Origin: Desulfovibrio sp.
GTDB lineage: Bacteria; Desulfobacterota; Desulfovibrionia; Desulfovibrionales; Desulfovibrionaceae
Assembly: GCA_022839785.1 (NCBI GenBank)
Contig: JALHJW010000001.1
Coordinates: 1 to 64,000, forward strand
Reading direction: 5' to 3'
DNA length: 64,000 nt
Shown here: positions 26,269 through 35,594 of the stretch, in pieces
Position numbering within the stretch: the first letter of the stretch is position 1
Layout: each line of letters starts with the position of its first letter
Notes under the pieces: generated by a model
What the model was told of the DNA's origin: nothing
What the model saw: the letters and a program-made list of their open reading frames with translations, nothing else
Databases searched by the model: none
Translations under genes and position numbers: made by a program

Positions 26269-29214
26269 TCACCGCGCCGACTGGGCGGCCAGACCGTAGA
26301 CTTCGTGCGGGTCGAGGATCAGCACCACCGAGCCGTCGCCCATGATGGTCGCGCCCGAGATGCCCTTGAGGTCGAAATCGGAGAGGTAGGCGCCGAGGGG
26401 CTTGATGACGATCTCCTGACGTTCCAGCAGGCGATCCACAACGATGCCCAGACGGCGGTCGTTGTCCTGCACGATGACCAGAGGGAGGATGTCGCGTTTT
26501 TCCGTGTGTCCCGCGATGTCCAAAAGTTCGGCCAGCTGGACCACGCCGATGACCTCGCCGCGCAGCTCCAGGGCCTTGCGTTTGTTCACGTCGGTCAGAC
26601 GGCGGGCCTCGATCTTGGTCGTCTCCGAGACCGCGTCCAGAGGAATGGCGTAGGTCTGGGGCCCCACCTTGACCATGAGCGCGTCGATGATCGCCAGGGT
26701 CAGGGGCAGGGACAGGGTGATCTTGGTGCCCTTACCCACCTCGGAGGTGATGGAGACGTTGCCCTTGAGGTTCTTGATGTTAGAGCGGACCACATCCATG
26801 CCCACGCCGCGGCCGGAGATGTCCGTGACCTCCTCGGCCGAGGAGAAGCCCGGGGCGAAGACCAGTTCGATGGCCTCGCGGTCGTCGAGCTGCGCGGCCT
26901 GTTCGGCCGTGATCACGCCCTTGCGCACCGCCACCTGGCGGATCTTCTGCGGGTCGATGCCGCGGCCGTCGTCCTCGACCTCGATGGCCACGGAGTTGCC
27001 CTTGTGGTAGGCGCGCAGATAGACCTTGCCCACCGGGTTCTTGCCCGCGGCGCGACGGTCTTCCTCGCCTTCCAGACCGTGGTCCATGGAGTTGCGGATC
27101 ATGTGCACCAGCGGGTCGCCGATGACCTCGACCACGCTCTTGTCCAACTCCGTGTCCTCGCCCTCCATGACCAGTTCCACGTTCTTCCCGGTCTTGCGCG
27201 AGATGTCGCGCACCAGACGGGGGAAGCGGGAGAAGACCGTGCCCACGGGCACCATGCGGACGTTCATGATCGTGTCCTGCAGGTCGTCCGAGATGCGGTT
27301 CATGGCGTCCGTGGTCTCGATCAGGCTCTGGGCGATCTGTTGCACGTCCACCTGCCCCTCTTCCAGCGAACGGGCAAGCATGGAGAAGCGGTTGCGGTTG
27401 ATGATCAACTCGCCAATGAGGTTCATGAGATGGTCGAGCTTCTCGTGGTCCACGCGGATGGTGGACGAGGATTTGGGCGTCCCGGCGGTCTTGCCGCCCG
27501 CGTCGTCGGCGCTCTCGGGACGCGGAGCCGGTGCGGCGGGCTTGGCCGCCGCCTTGGGCGCGGGCTTGGGCTCGGGTTTCGCCGCGGGCTTGGCCTCAGG
27601 CTTGGCGGCGGGCTGAGGCTTGGGCTCGGTCGCGGGGGCGGCCTGGGGTTCAGGCGCGGTCCCTGCCGTGCTCGCGGGCGCGGGCTCCGGTTCCGGCGCA
27701 GGCATCTCCTGCCCGCCCGAAAGCTCGGCGATCTTGGCGCGCAGCATGTCGGCGATGATGGAGCATTCCTGGTCGAGGATGTCCAACATCAACCCGAAGT
27801 CCAGGTCCGACTTGCGGGCCTGGTCCACCAGTCCGGCGGTGCGCTCGGCCGTCTCCTTGATCTCCTTGAAGCCCATGTAGCCCGCGGAGTTCTGGATGGT
27901 GACCAGGCTGCGGAACAGACCGTCGACGTAGTCCGAGTTGGCGCTGTCCTTGCGCAGGGTGGAGAGCGCCAGATTGAGGTTGTCGATCTGCTGCAGGTTG
28001 GCCTGCACGAAAATCTGCACGTCCTCGGGATCGAAACCCTGCCCGGCGGCCGCAGGCGCGACCGGCGCGACCGTCTCGGACCGGGGCTCGGCAGGCGGGG
28101 GCGGCGCGGGCTCCGGCGCGGGCTCCGGCGCGGCCCCGGAAGCAGGCTCCCCGGCCGCGTCCCCGGCCTCCTGGACCGATATCTCTCCGTTGGGCACGAT
28201 GCCTTTTTCCGAGGCGGCCAGAAGCCGCATGAAGACGGAGCGCACGTCGCAGGTCGTGACGTTGGTGGATTTCGCGTCGATCCCGGCGATGAGTTCGTCG
28301 ATGGCGTCCACCGCGGCCAGCAGGAGGTCGATCATGGAGCGGGAAGGCTCGATCTCGCCCTTGCGGACCTTGTTGAGCAGCGTCTCGGCCTCGTGGGTCA
28401 GGGCGTTCAGCTCCTTGAAGCCGATGATGCCGCTGTTGCCCTTGAGGTTGTGGAAATAGCGGAAGACGTCGTTGACCAGTTCTCCGCCGTCGGAGGGGTC
28501 CTTCTCAAGCTCCACCAGGGCGGAGTTGAGGTTCTCCACGATCTCCCGGGCTTCTTCCAGAAAGTCCGCCAGGTGGCCTTCGCCGATGACCGTGAGCTTG
28601 TAGGTCTCGGACACGAAGGGCGGCAATTCGAGGGCATCCCCGGCCTCCTCGAAGACCTCCCCCCCTGCGTCGCGGGCCGCCTCCTCCTGCGCGGCCGCGG
28701 CGAAGGCCGCGGCCAGTTCGGCGTCTTCCTCCGCGGTCGGCGCGGCGTCCGGAGTCACGGAAGGCGTTTCCGCCGCAGGCTCCTCCGGGGCGTTCCCGGA
28801 CTGGGGCGCGGTCGTGCCGCCCCCCGCGAGCAGCGCCTCGATGTGCGCGATCAGGGACGTGATGTCGGTGTCGCCCTCGCCGGAGGAGGCCTCCAGGCTG
28901 TCGATCATGGTGCGCAAGGCGTCGGTGGCGGCCAGGATCACGTCCATGATCTCCGTCGTCACGGAAAGCTTGCCGTTGCGCAGTTCGTCGAGGATGTTCT
29001 CGGCCTTGTGGGCGAGGCTGTTGATCTTGTTCAGGCCGAGGAACCCCGAGGCTCCCTTGAGGGAGTGCATGGGCCTGAAGATGTCGTTGAGCAGGCCGAG
29101 GTTGTCCGGAGTCTTCTCAAGCTCGATCAGCGTCGGCTCGATGGTTTCCAGGTGTTCCTTGGCCTCGACGATGAAGTCGGCGAAAATTTCAGGATCCATG
29201 AAGTCCTGACTCAT
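26269..29214 (-). CDS. cheA: Chemotaxis histidine kinase CheA with three Hpt domains
   Basis: Large CheA of 981 residues. Two intact Hpt domains carry phospho-His at His50 (FRPMHSLKGASG) and His255 (FRYFHNLKGNSG). A third Hpt-like domain (about 395-480) reads FRSLVTIQNSAG, with Val438 in place of His and no Lys-Gly, so it cannot be phosphorylated. After an Ala/Pro/Lys-rich linker come the dimerisation domain, the ATPase (DHGLEGEEDRRAAGK, DDGRGI, GRGVGMDVV) and a C-terminal CheW-like domain. GGGAG lies 6 nt before the ATG. It is the last gene of the leftward operon. Confidence 0.95.
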   Translation of the reverse strand: MSQDFMDPEIFADFIVEAKEHLETIEPTLIELEKTPDNLGLLNDIFRPMHSLKGASGFLGLNKINSLAHKAENILDELRNGKLSVTTEIMDVILAATDALRTMIDSLEASSGEGDTDITSLIAHIEALLAGGGTTAPQSGNAPEEPAAETPSVTPDAAPTAEEDAELAAAFAAAAQEEAARDAGGEVFEEAGDALELPPFVSETYKLTVIGEGHLADFLEEAREIVENLNSALVELEKDPSDGGELVNDVFRYFHNLKGNSGIIGFKELNALTHEAETLLNKVRKGEIEPSRSMIDLLLAAVDAIDELIAGIDAKSTNVTTCDVRSVFMRLLAASEKGIVPNGEISVQEAGDAAGEPASGAAPEPAPEPAPPPPAEPRSETVAPVAPAAAGQGFDPEDVQIFVQANLQQIDNLNLALSTLRKDSANSDYVDGLFRSLVTIQNSAGYMGFKEIKETAERTAGLVDQARKSDLDFGLMLDILDQECSIIADMLRAKIAELSGGQEMPAPEPEPAPASTAGTAPEPQAAPATEPKPQPAAKPEAKPAAKPEPKPAPKAAAKPAAPAPRPESADDAGGKTAGTPKSSSTIRVDHEKLDHLMNLIGELIINRNRFSMLARSLEEGQVDVQQIAQSLIETTDAMNRISDDLQDTIMNVRMVPVGTVFSRFPRLVRDISRKTGKNVELVMEGEDTELDKSVVEVIGDPLVHMIRNSMDHGLEGEEDRRAAGKNPVGKVYLRAYHKGNSVAIEVEDDGRGIDPQKIRQVAVRKGVITAEQAAQLDDREAIELVFAPGFSSAEEVTDISGRGVGMDVVRSNIKNLKGNVSITSEVGKGTKITLSLPLTLAIIDALMVKVGPQTYAIPLDAVSETTKIEARRLTDVNKRKALELRGEVIGVVQLAELLDIAGHTEKRDILPLVIVQDNDRRLGIVVDRLLERQEIVIKPLGAYLSDFDLKGISGATIMGDGSVVLILDPHEVYGLAAQSAR

Positions 29215-29304
29215 GACTGCTCCCGGTAGGCGTTCCGCTGCCGCAATTGTACCCGCATCGCCGACAAAGACAAGCGTACCGCGCCCTGACGCTCCCGACC
29301 CCGC

Positions 29305-29670
29305 TCAGCCGAGCAGCATCTTGACATTCTTGACCATGTTTTCGGGTTGGGCGGGCTTGACCAGATAGAGGTTCGCGCCCAGGTTCAGGCCGGTCTGGAT
29401 GTCCTTTTCCTGTCCCTCGGTGGAGAGCACGATGATCGGTATGTCCCGATAGGCCTCCTGTTCACGCACGGTCTTGATGAAGGTGAAGCCGTCCATGCGC
29501 GGCATGTTCACGTCGGAGATGATGAGGTCGAAAGAGCTGGAATAGAGCTTTTCCAGCCCGTCCAGTCCGTCTTCGGCTGTCGTCACCTTGAAGCCTTCCT
29601 TCTTCATGATGAAGGCGACCAGGTTGCGCACGGTCTTGGAGTCGTCCACGATGAGTATGTTCTTGGACAT
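29305..29670 (-). CDS. cheY: CheY-like response regulator
   Basis: Single receiver domain of 121 residues. The acidic pair Asp9/Asp10 (LIVDDSKTVRN), phospho-acceptor Asp53 (SDVNMPRMDG), Ser/Thr switch (VLSTEG) and Lys (LVKPAQ) are all present, so it should be phosphorylated by the adjacent CheA. AGGAGG precedes the ATG. It lies 8 nt after the cheW-like gene and 90 nt before cheA. Confidence 0.95.
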   Translation of the reverse strand: MSKNILIVDDSKTVRNLVAFIMKKEGFKVTTAEDGLDGLEKLYSSSFDLIISDVNMPRMDGFTFIKTVREQEAYRDIPIIVLSTEGQEKDIQTGLNLGANLYLVKPAQPENMVKNVKMLLG

Positions 29671-29678
29671 GGGTCCTC

Positions 29679-30383
29679 CTATTTTTCAAGCAACCGCGAC
29701 ACCATGCGGTCGACGGAGATGATGTTGATCAGCTTCTCGCTCTTCTTCAATATCCCGGCCAGAAAATCGGCCCGGATGCCGAGGTGGCCCTCGATGCCCC
29801 ATTCGATGTCGTTCTGCTGCGCGCGGTACATGGTCACCACGGCGGTGACGATCATGCCCACCTGCAGTCCCTGATGGCTGCAGACGATGATGAAGCGGTC
29901 GTCCACCGCGTTCCCGCCCATGCCCAGCATGGTGCGCAACGAAATCAGCGGCGTGACGCGGCCGCGCAGGTTGACCACGCCCTCCACGTACATCGGGGCC
30001 TTGGGCAGCCGGGTGGGAGCCACGGCCCGGATGACCTCCTGGATGGTGATGATGGGCACGGCGAATTCCTGCGCATCCACCTTGAAGCTGACCAGTTGCA
30101 GTTCGGCCTGGGCCTTGAGCGCGGCGTCCAAGCCGTCCCCGGCCGTCTCGGCGCGGCGCGGCGCGGCCGTCTCCCCGCCGGACGCGGCAGGACGCGGCGC
30201 GGCGGCGAAGCCGGGCAGGCTGTCCTTTTCCGTGGGATCGTAGCGCCGCACGCCCCCGAGCTGGCCGCCCATGCCGAGATATTTCTCCACGAAGGCCCGC
30301 TCGGCCGGGGTCATTTCCCCCTGTCCCGCGCCTTCGCCGGGCAGGCGCACGCTCTCCTGGAAGTATTCCTCTGGCGTCTTCAT
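29679..30383 (-). CDS. cheW: CheW-domain adaptor protein
   Basis: 234-residue protein with a variable N-terminal part (about 1-90, Pro/Ala-rich) and a CheW domain in the C-terminal 140 residues, seen in VSFKVDAQEFAVPIITIQEV and GVVNLRGRVTPLISLR. CheW couples CheA to receptors. The N-terminal extension is longer than in classical CheW and may mediate localisation, since the gene overlaps parA by ATGA. Confidence 0.92.
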   Translation of the reverse strand: MKTPEEYFQESVRLPGEGAGQGEMTPAERAFVEKYLGMGGQLGGVRRYDPTEKDSLPGFAAAPRPAASGGETAAPRRAETAGDGLDAALKAQAELQLVSFKVDAQEFAVPIITIQEVIRAVAPTRLPKAPMYVEGVVNLRGRVTPLISLRTMLGMGGNAVDDRFIIVCSHQGLQVGMIVTAVVTMYRAQQNDIEWGIEGHLGIRADFLAGILKKSEKLINIISVDRMVSRLLEK

Positions 30384-31147
30384 GACTGCATGATTTCCTT
30401 GGCCAGGAGCGTGTACTCCATGGCCCCCCGCGAATGCGGATCGAGGTCGAAGATGACCTTGCCCAAGGCGGACGCCTCGCGGAACTTAGTGTCGGTGTTG
30501 ATGATCGTGGTGAACATGTTTCCCCTGAGCTTGCGCCGGACCAGGTTCAGCACCCGGCGGCAGGCGCTCGCCCGCCTGTCGTACATGGTGGCCATGGCCT
30601 TGAAGACGATGGGCTGCGGCATGACCTTGTTGATCATCCGGATGGTGTCGAAGATCAGTCTGAGCCCGTGCAGGGCCAGGAAATCCGTCTGCACCGGGAT
30701 GATCAGCAGGTCGCAGGCCACCAGCGCGTTGACCAGCAGGACGCCCACGTGCGGCGGGCAGTCCAGCAGGATGTAGTCGTAGCGGTCCTGGACGTCCTTC
30801 AGGGCCCCCCTCAGGATCAGCCCCTTGTTGGGCCGGTCCTTGGTGTCCACCTCCAGCTCCGAGAGCCGGATGTGGCCGGTGACGAAATGCAGCCCGGTCT
30901 CCTCGTGCCGCAGGATGATGCGGTCCCAGATGGCCGGATCGTGCGCGGGCTCGGCAAAGAGGTCGTAGAGCGTGTGCGGCGTTTCCTCCGGGAAGAAGGC
31001 CATATGGATGGAGGCGTTGGCGTGCGGGTCGAGGTCGATGACCAGGACGCGCATGGCCAGCCGGGAAAAGGCCGCGCCGAGGGTGAGGGCCGTGGTGGTC
31101 TTGCCCACGCCGCCCTTCTGGTTCGCTATCGCCAGCACCTTGGCCAC
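30380..31147 (-). CDS. ParA/Soj-family ATPase in a chemotaxis operon
   Basis: Deviant-Walker ATPase of 255 residues: NQKGGVGKTTTA (10-21) with the signature first Lys, DLDPHANAS for switch I, and LLDCPPHVG for Walker B. Position between pilZ and cheW indicates the role known for ParC-type proteins, which place chemosensory arrays at the pole or midcell, rather than plasmid partition; no parB is present. The start is GTG at 31147 after AGGCGGGG; a longer GTG start at 31177 is possible. The stop overlaps cheW. Confidence 0.88.
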   Translation of the reverse strand: MAKVLAIANQKGGVGKTTTALTLGAAFSRLAMRVLVIDLDPHANASIHMAFFPEETPHTLYDLFAEPAHDPAIWDRIILRHEETGLHFVTGHIRLSELEVDTKDRPNKGLILRGALKDVQDRYDYILLDCPPHVGVLLVNALVACDLLIIPVQTDFLALHGLRLIFDTIRMINKVMPQPIVFKAMATMYDRRASACRRVLNLVRRKLRGNMFTTIINTDTKFREASALGKVIFDLDPHSRGAMEYTLLAKEIMQS

Positions 31148-31206
31148 GTCGTCCCCGCCTGTCCGTTTGTCCGTCACCGCTTCCGGCCGGGCCGCGCCCG
31201 GCTCCA

Positions 31207-31632
31207 CTACGCCTTGTCTTCGGCCGCCTCCTGCTCGCGCAGCAGCTTCTGGATCAGGTTGGAGAGCGCCCGCCAGTCGTCCTGGTCCACGTCCAGAAAG
31301 CGGATGCCCAGGGCATAGCCCGGTTCGTCGCCGCGCTCCTCGACCCACATGATCTCCGCGATGGCCTGCAGGTACTGCCCGGAGTCCGTCTCGAAGACCT
31401 TGAGAAAACCCGGATGGTACTTGTTCAGGCTGGGGATGTGAATCTTCACCGTGACCTTGTCCCCCTGCTCGAAGCGGTCCGGACATTCGACCCTGAGCCC
31501 GCCCGAACTGATGTCCGTGCAGCAGACCTCGTGCGGCCGCTGCTGGGCCAGGGGAAACTTGAACTCCCGGACCTCGACCCGAAAGTTCTTGGGCAGGCGC
31601 TCGTAGCGGCGGCGTTCGGCCCCTGAAGCCAT
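31207..31632 (-). CDS. PilZ domain protein
   Basis: 141-residue c-di-GMP effector. The binding motifs are complete: RRRYERLP (RxxxR) at about 7-14 and TDISSGGLRVE (DxSxxG) at about 39-49. It sits directly after cheR (TAG then ATG with no gap; GGAGGC upstream), so c-di-GMP level may feed into this chemosensory pathway. Confidence 0.93.
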   Translation of the reverse strand: MASGAERRRYERLPKNFRVEVREFKFPLAQQRPHEVCCTDISSGGLRVECPDRFEQGDKVTVKIHIPSLNKYHPGFLKVFETDSGQYLQAIAEIMWVEERGDEPGYALGIRFLDVDQDDWRALSNLIQKLLREQEAAEDKA

Positions 31633-32508
31633 CTAAGCCTCCTTCCTGTAGATGATCGCGCCCGGATGGTGGATCGGCCTGAAGGCGCGCGTGATGTTGT
31701 GCAGGGACTCGGAATGACCGATGAAGAGATAGCCCCCGGCCAGAAGATTGTCGTAAAAGGAACTGATGACGCGCTTCTTCACCTCGTCGTCGAAGTAGAT
31801 GATGACGTTGCGGCAGAAGACGACGTGGGAGCGCTCGACCCGCTTGCACTGCGCCTTGTCGGACAGGTTGATCTGGCCGAAGCTGATGAGCTGCTTGACC
31901 TCGGGCACGATCCGGTACTTACCGTCCTCCCCCGTGAAATACCGGGAGACGATCTCCCTCGGGGTGGTGCGCAGCGAATACTCCGTGTAGACGCCGCGCC
32001 GCGCCGAGAGGAGCACGGCCTCGGAGAGGTCGTTGGCCGTGATGCGGATGTTCCACTGTCCGATCTCGCTCTTCAGCACCTCGTGCAGGATGATGCCCAG
32101 GGTGTACGGCTCCTCGCCGGTGGAGCACCCCGCCGACCAGATGCGCAACGTTTTCGGCCCCTTGGACTTGATGGCGTCCAGCACCTCGGGCAGGACCTTG
32201 TCCTGGAATATCTTGAGTTGGGGCGGGTTGCGGTAAAAACTCGTCTCGTTGGTGGTCACCGCCTCGAAAAGCTTGTTCAGCTCCTGCTGTTTGCGCGGAT
32301 CGTACTGCAGGTAGTAGTAGTACTCGCCGAAGCTCTTCAGGTTCAGGAGCTTGATGCGGTTGGCGAGACGGTTCTCCAGCAGGTACTTGCGGTTGTCGGC
32401 GATATATATGCCGCTCTTGTCGTAGATGAAATCGCGAAGCTGGCTGAACTCCTCGTCGCTGATCTTGAATTCCTTGCCGAGGGTGATGGACTTGGAGAAC
32501 AGCGACAT
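31633..32508 (-). CDS. cheR: Chemotaxis methyltransferase CheR
   Basis: S-adenosylmethionine-dependent methyltransferase that methylates receptor glutamates; 291 residues. An N-terminal helical domain (SDEEFSQLRDFIYDKSGIY) is followed by the Rossmann domain with the SAM motif RIWSAGCSTGEEPYTL and the conserved VVFCRNVIIYFD. The stop abuts the PilZ start, and the gene starts immediately after the HEAT-repeat gene stop. Confidence 0.95.
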   Translation of the reverse strand: MSLFSKSITLGKEFKISDEEFSQLRDFIYDKSGIYIADNRKYLLENRLANRIKLLNLKSFGEYYYYLQYDPRKQQELNKLFEAVTTNETSFYRNPPQLKIFQDKVLPEVLDAIKSKGPKTLRIWSAGCSTGEEPYTLGIILHEVLKSEIGQWNIRITANDLSEAVLLSARRGVYTEYSLRTTPREIVSRYFTGEDGKYRIVPEVKQLISFGQINLSDKAQCKRVERSHVVFCRNVIIYFDDEVKKRVISSFYDNLLAGGYLFIGHSESLHNITRAFRPIHHPGAIIYRKEA

Positions 32509-34437
32509 CTAGAAGTCCTCTCCCAGGGACTGTATCCGTGCCACGGCGTCCTCGGCCGCGGCCATGATCTCCGGATCGTCCATGTTCGTGACCTCCAGGA
32601 GAGCCCGGAACGCTGCCTGCCCTCCGATCTCGCCCAATGCCTCCACGGCCTTGAGCACCACGAGCTTGTTGTCGCTCTGCAGCAGCGGCACCAGTTGCTC
32701 CACGGCCTTGTATTCGCGCCGTCTGGCCAGGGCCTCCATGGCCCGGATGCGGACCCAGTCGTCCTCGTCGTCCAGGGCCCGAAGCAGCTGCTCCGCGGCC
32801 GCCCCTCCCTCCAGGTTGCCCAGAATCTCCACCACGGCCAGCCGGACGTCGCTGTTTTCGTCCGAAAGACGGCCGACAATGCAGGCGCGGCAGTCCGGAT
32901 CGCCGCCACAGATGCCCGCGATGGCCTCCACGGCCACCTTGCGGATGTCCGGGATTTCGTCCTCCAGGGCGCGGCGCAGCAGGTCCACCTGCTCCCGGCC
33001 GCCCATCTTGCCCACAGCGTACACGGCCATCAGGCGACGGATGGGATCGGGATCGTCCAGCAGGGCGACGAACCGTTGCATCATCTCGTGGCCGCCAAGG
33101 GAGATGCAGGCCTCCAGGGCCGCCTCCTTGACGTCGTTGTAGGGATGGTCGATGAAGCCGAAGACCATGGGGCCGGCCTCGGCCAGACGCAGGTGCGCGC
33201 CCAGGAATCTCATGGCGCCCTTGAGCACCGTGCCGTCCTGATGTCTGGCAAGCACGTCCAGGAAGAACGGCCCGGCCTCGGCCCCGGCCACGCGCAAAAG
33301 CCCCTGCACAAGCTCACGCTGCAGGTCGCGCTCGGTCTTCCAGAAAACCTCGCGCATGATGCGCGAGGTCTCCTCGCCGCCGATGCGCGCCATGACCTCC
33401 ACCACCACCAGGGCCTTGGGAAGCTGTCCGCTCTGGGTCAGACCGTAGATCAGGGACTCGGTCAGGCCGATGCGCGTCAAGGCGTCGATGCACAGTCCCA
33501 GACGCTCCTGGTCGGTGTCGAAATTGAGCTGCGCGGCGAGGTCCAGTATCTCGGCCGAGGCCTCCTCGCCGCCCGTGAAGCCGAGCCCCTTCACCGCGGC
33601 GTCCTGGATGTCCGGGTCCTCGTCCTTGACCGCCGCCAGAAGGTACACGAGGAACTTGTCGCGTTCCTTGTCCGAAAGCAGGGCCAGGGACTTGCCGCCC
33701 AGAATCTTGACGATGGCCTGCACGATTTTGTTGCGCAGGGCCGCGGGACTCTCGTCCATGCGCCGCAGCAGCATGGTGGCTGCCTTGATGTTGCCCATCT
33801 CGCCCAGGGCCTCGACGATCATGGAGGCGACAAGGTCCGAGGAACTGTCCAGGGCCTTGACCAGGGCGTCCACGCTGGAGTCGTCCTTGATCTTGGACAT
33901 GGCCTCGATGACCGCGAACTGCACCCATTCCTCGTCCTGCAGGGCCTTGTTCAGGCACTTGGCCGCCTCGGGCATGGCCAGGGTCCCCAGGGAGACGGCC
34001 GCCTGGTAGCGGACGTTGACCTCGGGGTCCTTGAGCAGGCTCTCGCACAGCGGAGCGACCGCCAGGACGTTGGCCGTGGAGCCGAGAATGTCCGTGGCGA
34101 AGATGCGGATGTCCGCGTCCTCATCGTGCAGGAGGTCCACCAGCGTGCGGAAGTCCTGGTTGCCGGTGTGGCGCAGGATGTCCATGGCCAAGTTGCGCAC
34201 CGGCGCGTCCTCGGAATGCAGAAGCGGGGCCATGCAGCGCACGGTGATCGGGCCGCCGATCAGGCGCAGGGCCTGCTCCGCCGCCTCCTGGACGCCCAGG
34301 TTGCTGCTCTTGAGCAGTGCGGCCAGATGCGGCACCGCATCCTCGCAGCCGGACTCCCCGGCCTGGTAGGCAGCCTCCCGGAGCACCTCCGAGTCGTCGC
34401 TGCGCAGCCGTTCCAACAGATCGGGACAGATGGCCAT
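32509..34437 (-). CDS. HEAT-repeat protein between cheB and cheR
   Basis: 642-residue soluble protein made almost entirely of HEAT/PBS-lyase-type repeats, each about 31 residues, recurring as DEDADIRIFATDILG, DEIPDIRKVAVEAIAG, DENSDVRLAVVEILGN and DEDDWVRIRAMEALAR. Such solenoids are protein scaffolds. No catalytic domain or membrane segment is seen. The ribosome site GGAGTGAG is clear, and the stop codon touches the cheR start, so it is part of the chemotaxis transcript. Its partner could be CheR, CheB or the ParA-anchored array. Confidence 0.9.
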   Translation of the reverse strand: MAICPDLLERLRSDDSEVLREAAYQAGESGCEDAVPHLAALLKSSNLGVQEAAEQALRLIGGPITVRCMAPLLHSEDAPVRNLAMDILRHTGNQDFRTLVDLLHDEDADIRIFATDILGSTANVLAVAPLCESLLKDPEVNVRYQAAVSLGTLAMPEAAKCLNKALQDEEWVQFAVIEAMSKIKDDSSVDALVKALDSSSDLVASMIVEALGEMGNIKAATMLLRRMDESPAALRNKIVQAIVKILGGKSLALLSDKERDKFLVYLLAAVKDEDPDIQDAAVKGLGFTGGEEASAEILDLAAQLNFDTDQERLGLCIDALTRIGLTESLIYGLTQSGQLPKALVVVEVMARIGGEETSRIMREVFWKTERDLQRELVQGLLRVAGAEAGPFFLDVLARHQDGTVLKGAMRFLGAHLRLAEAGPMVFGFIDHPYNDVKEAALEACISLGGHEMMQRFVALLDDPDPIRRLMAVYAVGKMGGREQVDLLRRALEDEIPDIRKVAVEAIAGICGGDPDCRACIVGRLSDENSDVRLAVVEILGNLEGGAAAEQLLRALDDEDDWVRIRAMEALARRREYKAVEQLVPLLQSDNKLVVLKAVEALGEIGGQAAFRALLEVTNMDDPEIMAAAEDAVARIQSLGEDF

Positions 34438-34511
34438 GTTCTCACTCCATGGACGGGCCGGGCCTTCAGGCCCCGGCCGACGCCGTTACGAAAGAGATGT
34501 CGTGCCCGCGC

Positions 34512-35594
34512 TCACTTGTAGATGTTCGTCAGGATGGCCTCGGCAAGCTCCTCAATGTCCACGATCTCGTCCGCCAGTCCGGCGTCCACGATCGCCTTGG
34601 GCATGCCGTAGACGACGCAGGACGCGTCGTTCTGCGCCAGGGCGCGCCCCCCCTTCTCCTTGAGCGCCTTGACGCCTTCCAGGCCGTCGCTGCCCATGCC
34701 GGTCATGATCACGCCGAGCCCCCGCTTGCCCACGCCCTCGGCCACGGAACGGATGAGTTCGTTGGCCGACGGCTTGTACAAGGCCTCTTGGGGATCGGGG
34801 GAGACCACCACGTCGATGCGGCTGACCTTCTGGTCGATGCGCAGATGCTGTCCGCCCGGGGCCACGTAGGCCGTCCCCGGGGCCACCCGCTCGCCGTGCT
34901 CCGCCTCCTTGACCGTGATCTTGCAGATGGAGTCCAGGCGCTTGGCGAACGGCCCGGTGAAGGCCGCGGGCATGTGCTGGGCGATGAGGATGGCGGCGGG
35001 AAAATCCGCGGGCAGGCTGGAGAGCACCTTTTGCACGGCAGGAGGGCCACCGGTGGAGACGCCGATGGCCACGACGTCGCGCGCCGGCGCGCCCGAAGGC
35101 CTGACCAGTTCGCGCCGGGGCGCCTCCGGCGCGGCGGCCGGGGCGCCGCCCGCCGCGGGGCGGGGAGGCACGGACAACGGCCGGACGGGCGCGCGCAGCT
35201 TGCGCTTGGCCACGTATTTGACCCTGGCCCTGAGCTGGTCCTCGATCTTGACGATGTCCAACGAAACCTTGGAAAGCTGTTTGGGGATGAAGTCCACCGC
35301 TCCGAGTTCCATGGCCTTGAGCGTGGCCTCCGCGCCCTCGGTGGTCAGAGAGCTGACCATGAGCACGGGCCTGGGCATCTCCATCATGATGTGCCTGAGC
35401 GCCGTGAGGCCGTCCATAACCGGCATCTCGATGTCCAGGGTGACCACGTCCGGCTGGAGACGGCGGATCTTTTCGAGTCCCTCCTCGCCGTTCTTGGCCG
35501 TGTCCACGACCCGGATCTCCGGGTCCTTTTCCAGCATGGCGCTGATGGCTTTGCGCATGAAGGCGGAATCATCGACGACAACAACAGTGATCAC
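34512..35594 (-). CDS. cheB: Protein-glutamate methylesterase CheB
   Basis: Two-domain chemotaxis enzyme of 360 residues that demethylates or deamidates receptors. The receiver domain has Asp8/Asp9 and phospho-Asp54 (TLDIEMPVMDG). After a Pro/Ala linker comes the methylesterase with Ser in GVSTGGP, His in AQHMP and Asp in TGMGSDG, the catalytic triad. The start is GTG at 35594, preceded by CGGAG. It is the first gene of the leftward operon. Confidence 0.95.
   Translation of the reverse strand: MITVVVVDDSAFMRKAISAMLEKDPEIRVVDTAKNGEEGLEKIRRLQPDVVTLDIEMPVMDGLTALRHIMMEMPRPVLMVSSLTTEGAEATLKAMELGAVDFIPKQLSKVSLDIVKIEDQLRARVKYVAKRKLRAPVRPLSVPPRPAAGGAPAAAPEAPRRELVRPSGAPARDVVAIGVSTGGPPAVQKVLSSLPADFPAAILIAQHMPAAFTGPFAKRLDSICKITVKEAEHGERVAPGTAYVAPGGQHLRIDQKVSRIDVVVSPDPQEALYKPSANELIRSVAEGVGKRGLGVIMTGMGSDGLEGVKALKEKGGRALAQNDASCVVYGMPKAIVDAGLADEIVDIEELAEAILTNIYK

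Noticed and set aside
26227..29229. 1000-codon plus-strand frame opposite cheA
   Set aside because: Antisense shadow of a clear CheA; composition is Gly/Val/His/Asp-rich with no domains or ribosome site.
31666..34521. 951-codon plus-strand frame opposite cheR and the HEAT gene
   Set aside because: Antisense shadow of two real genes with motifs and ribosome sites.
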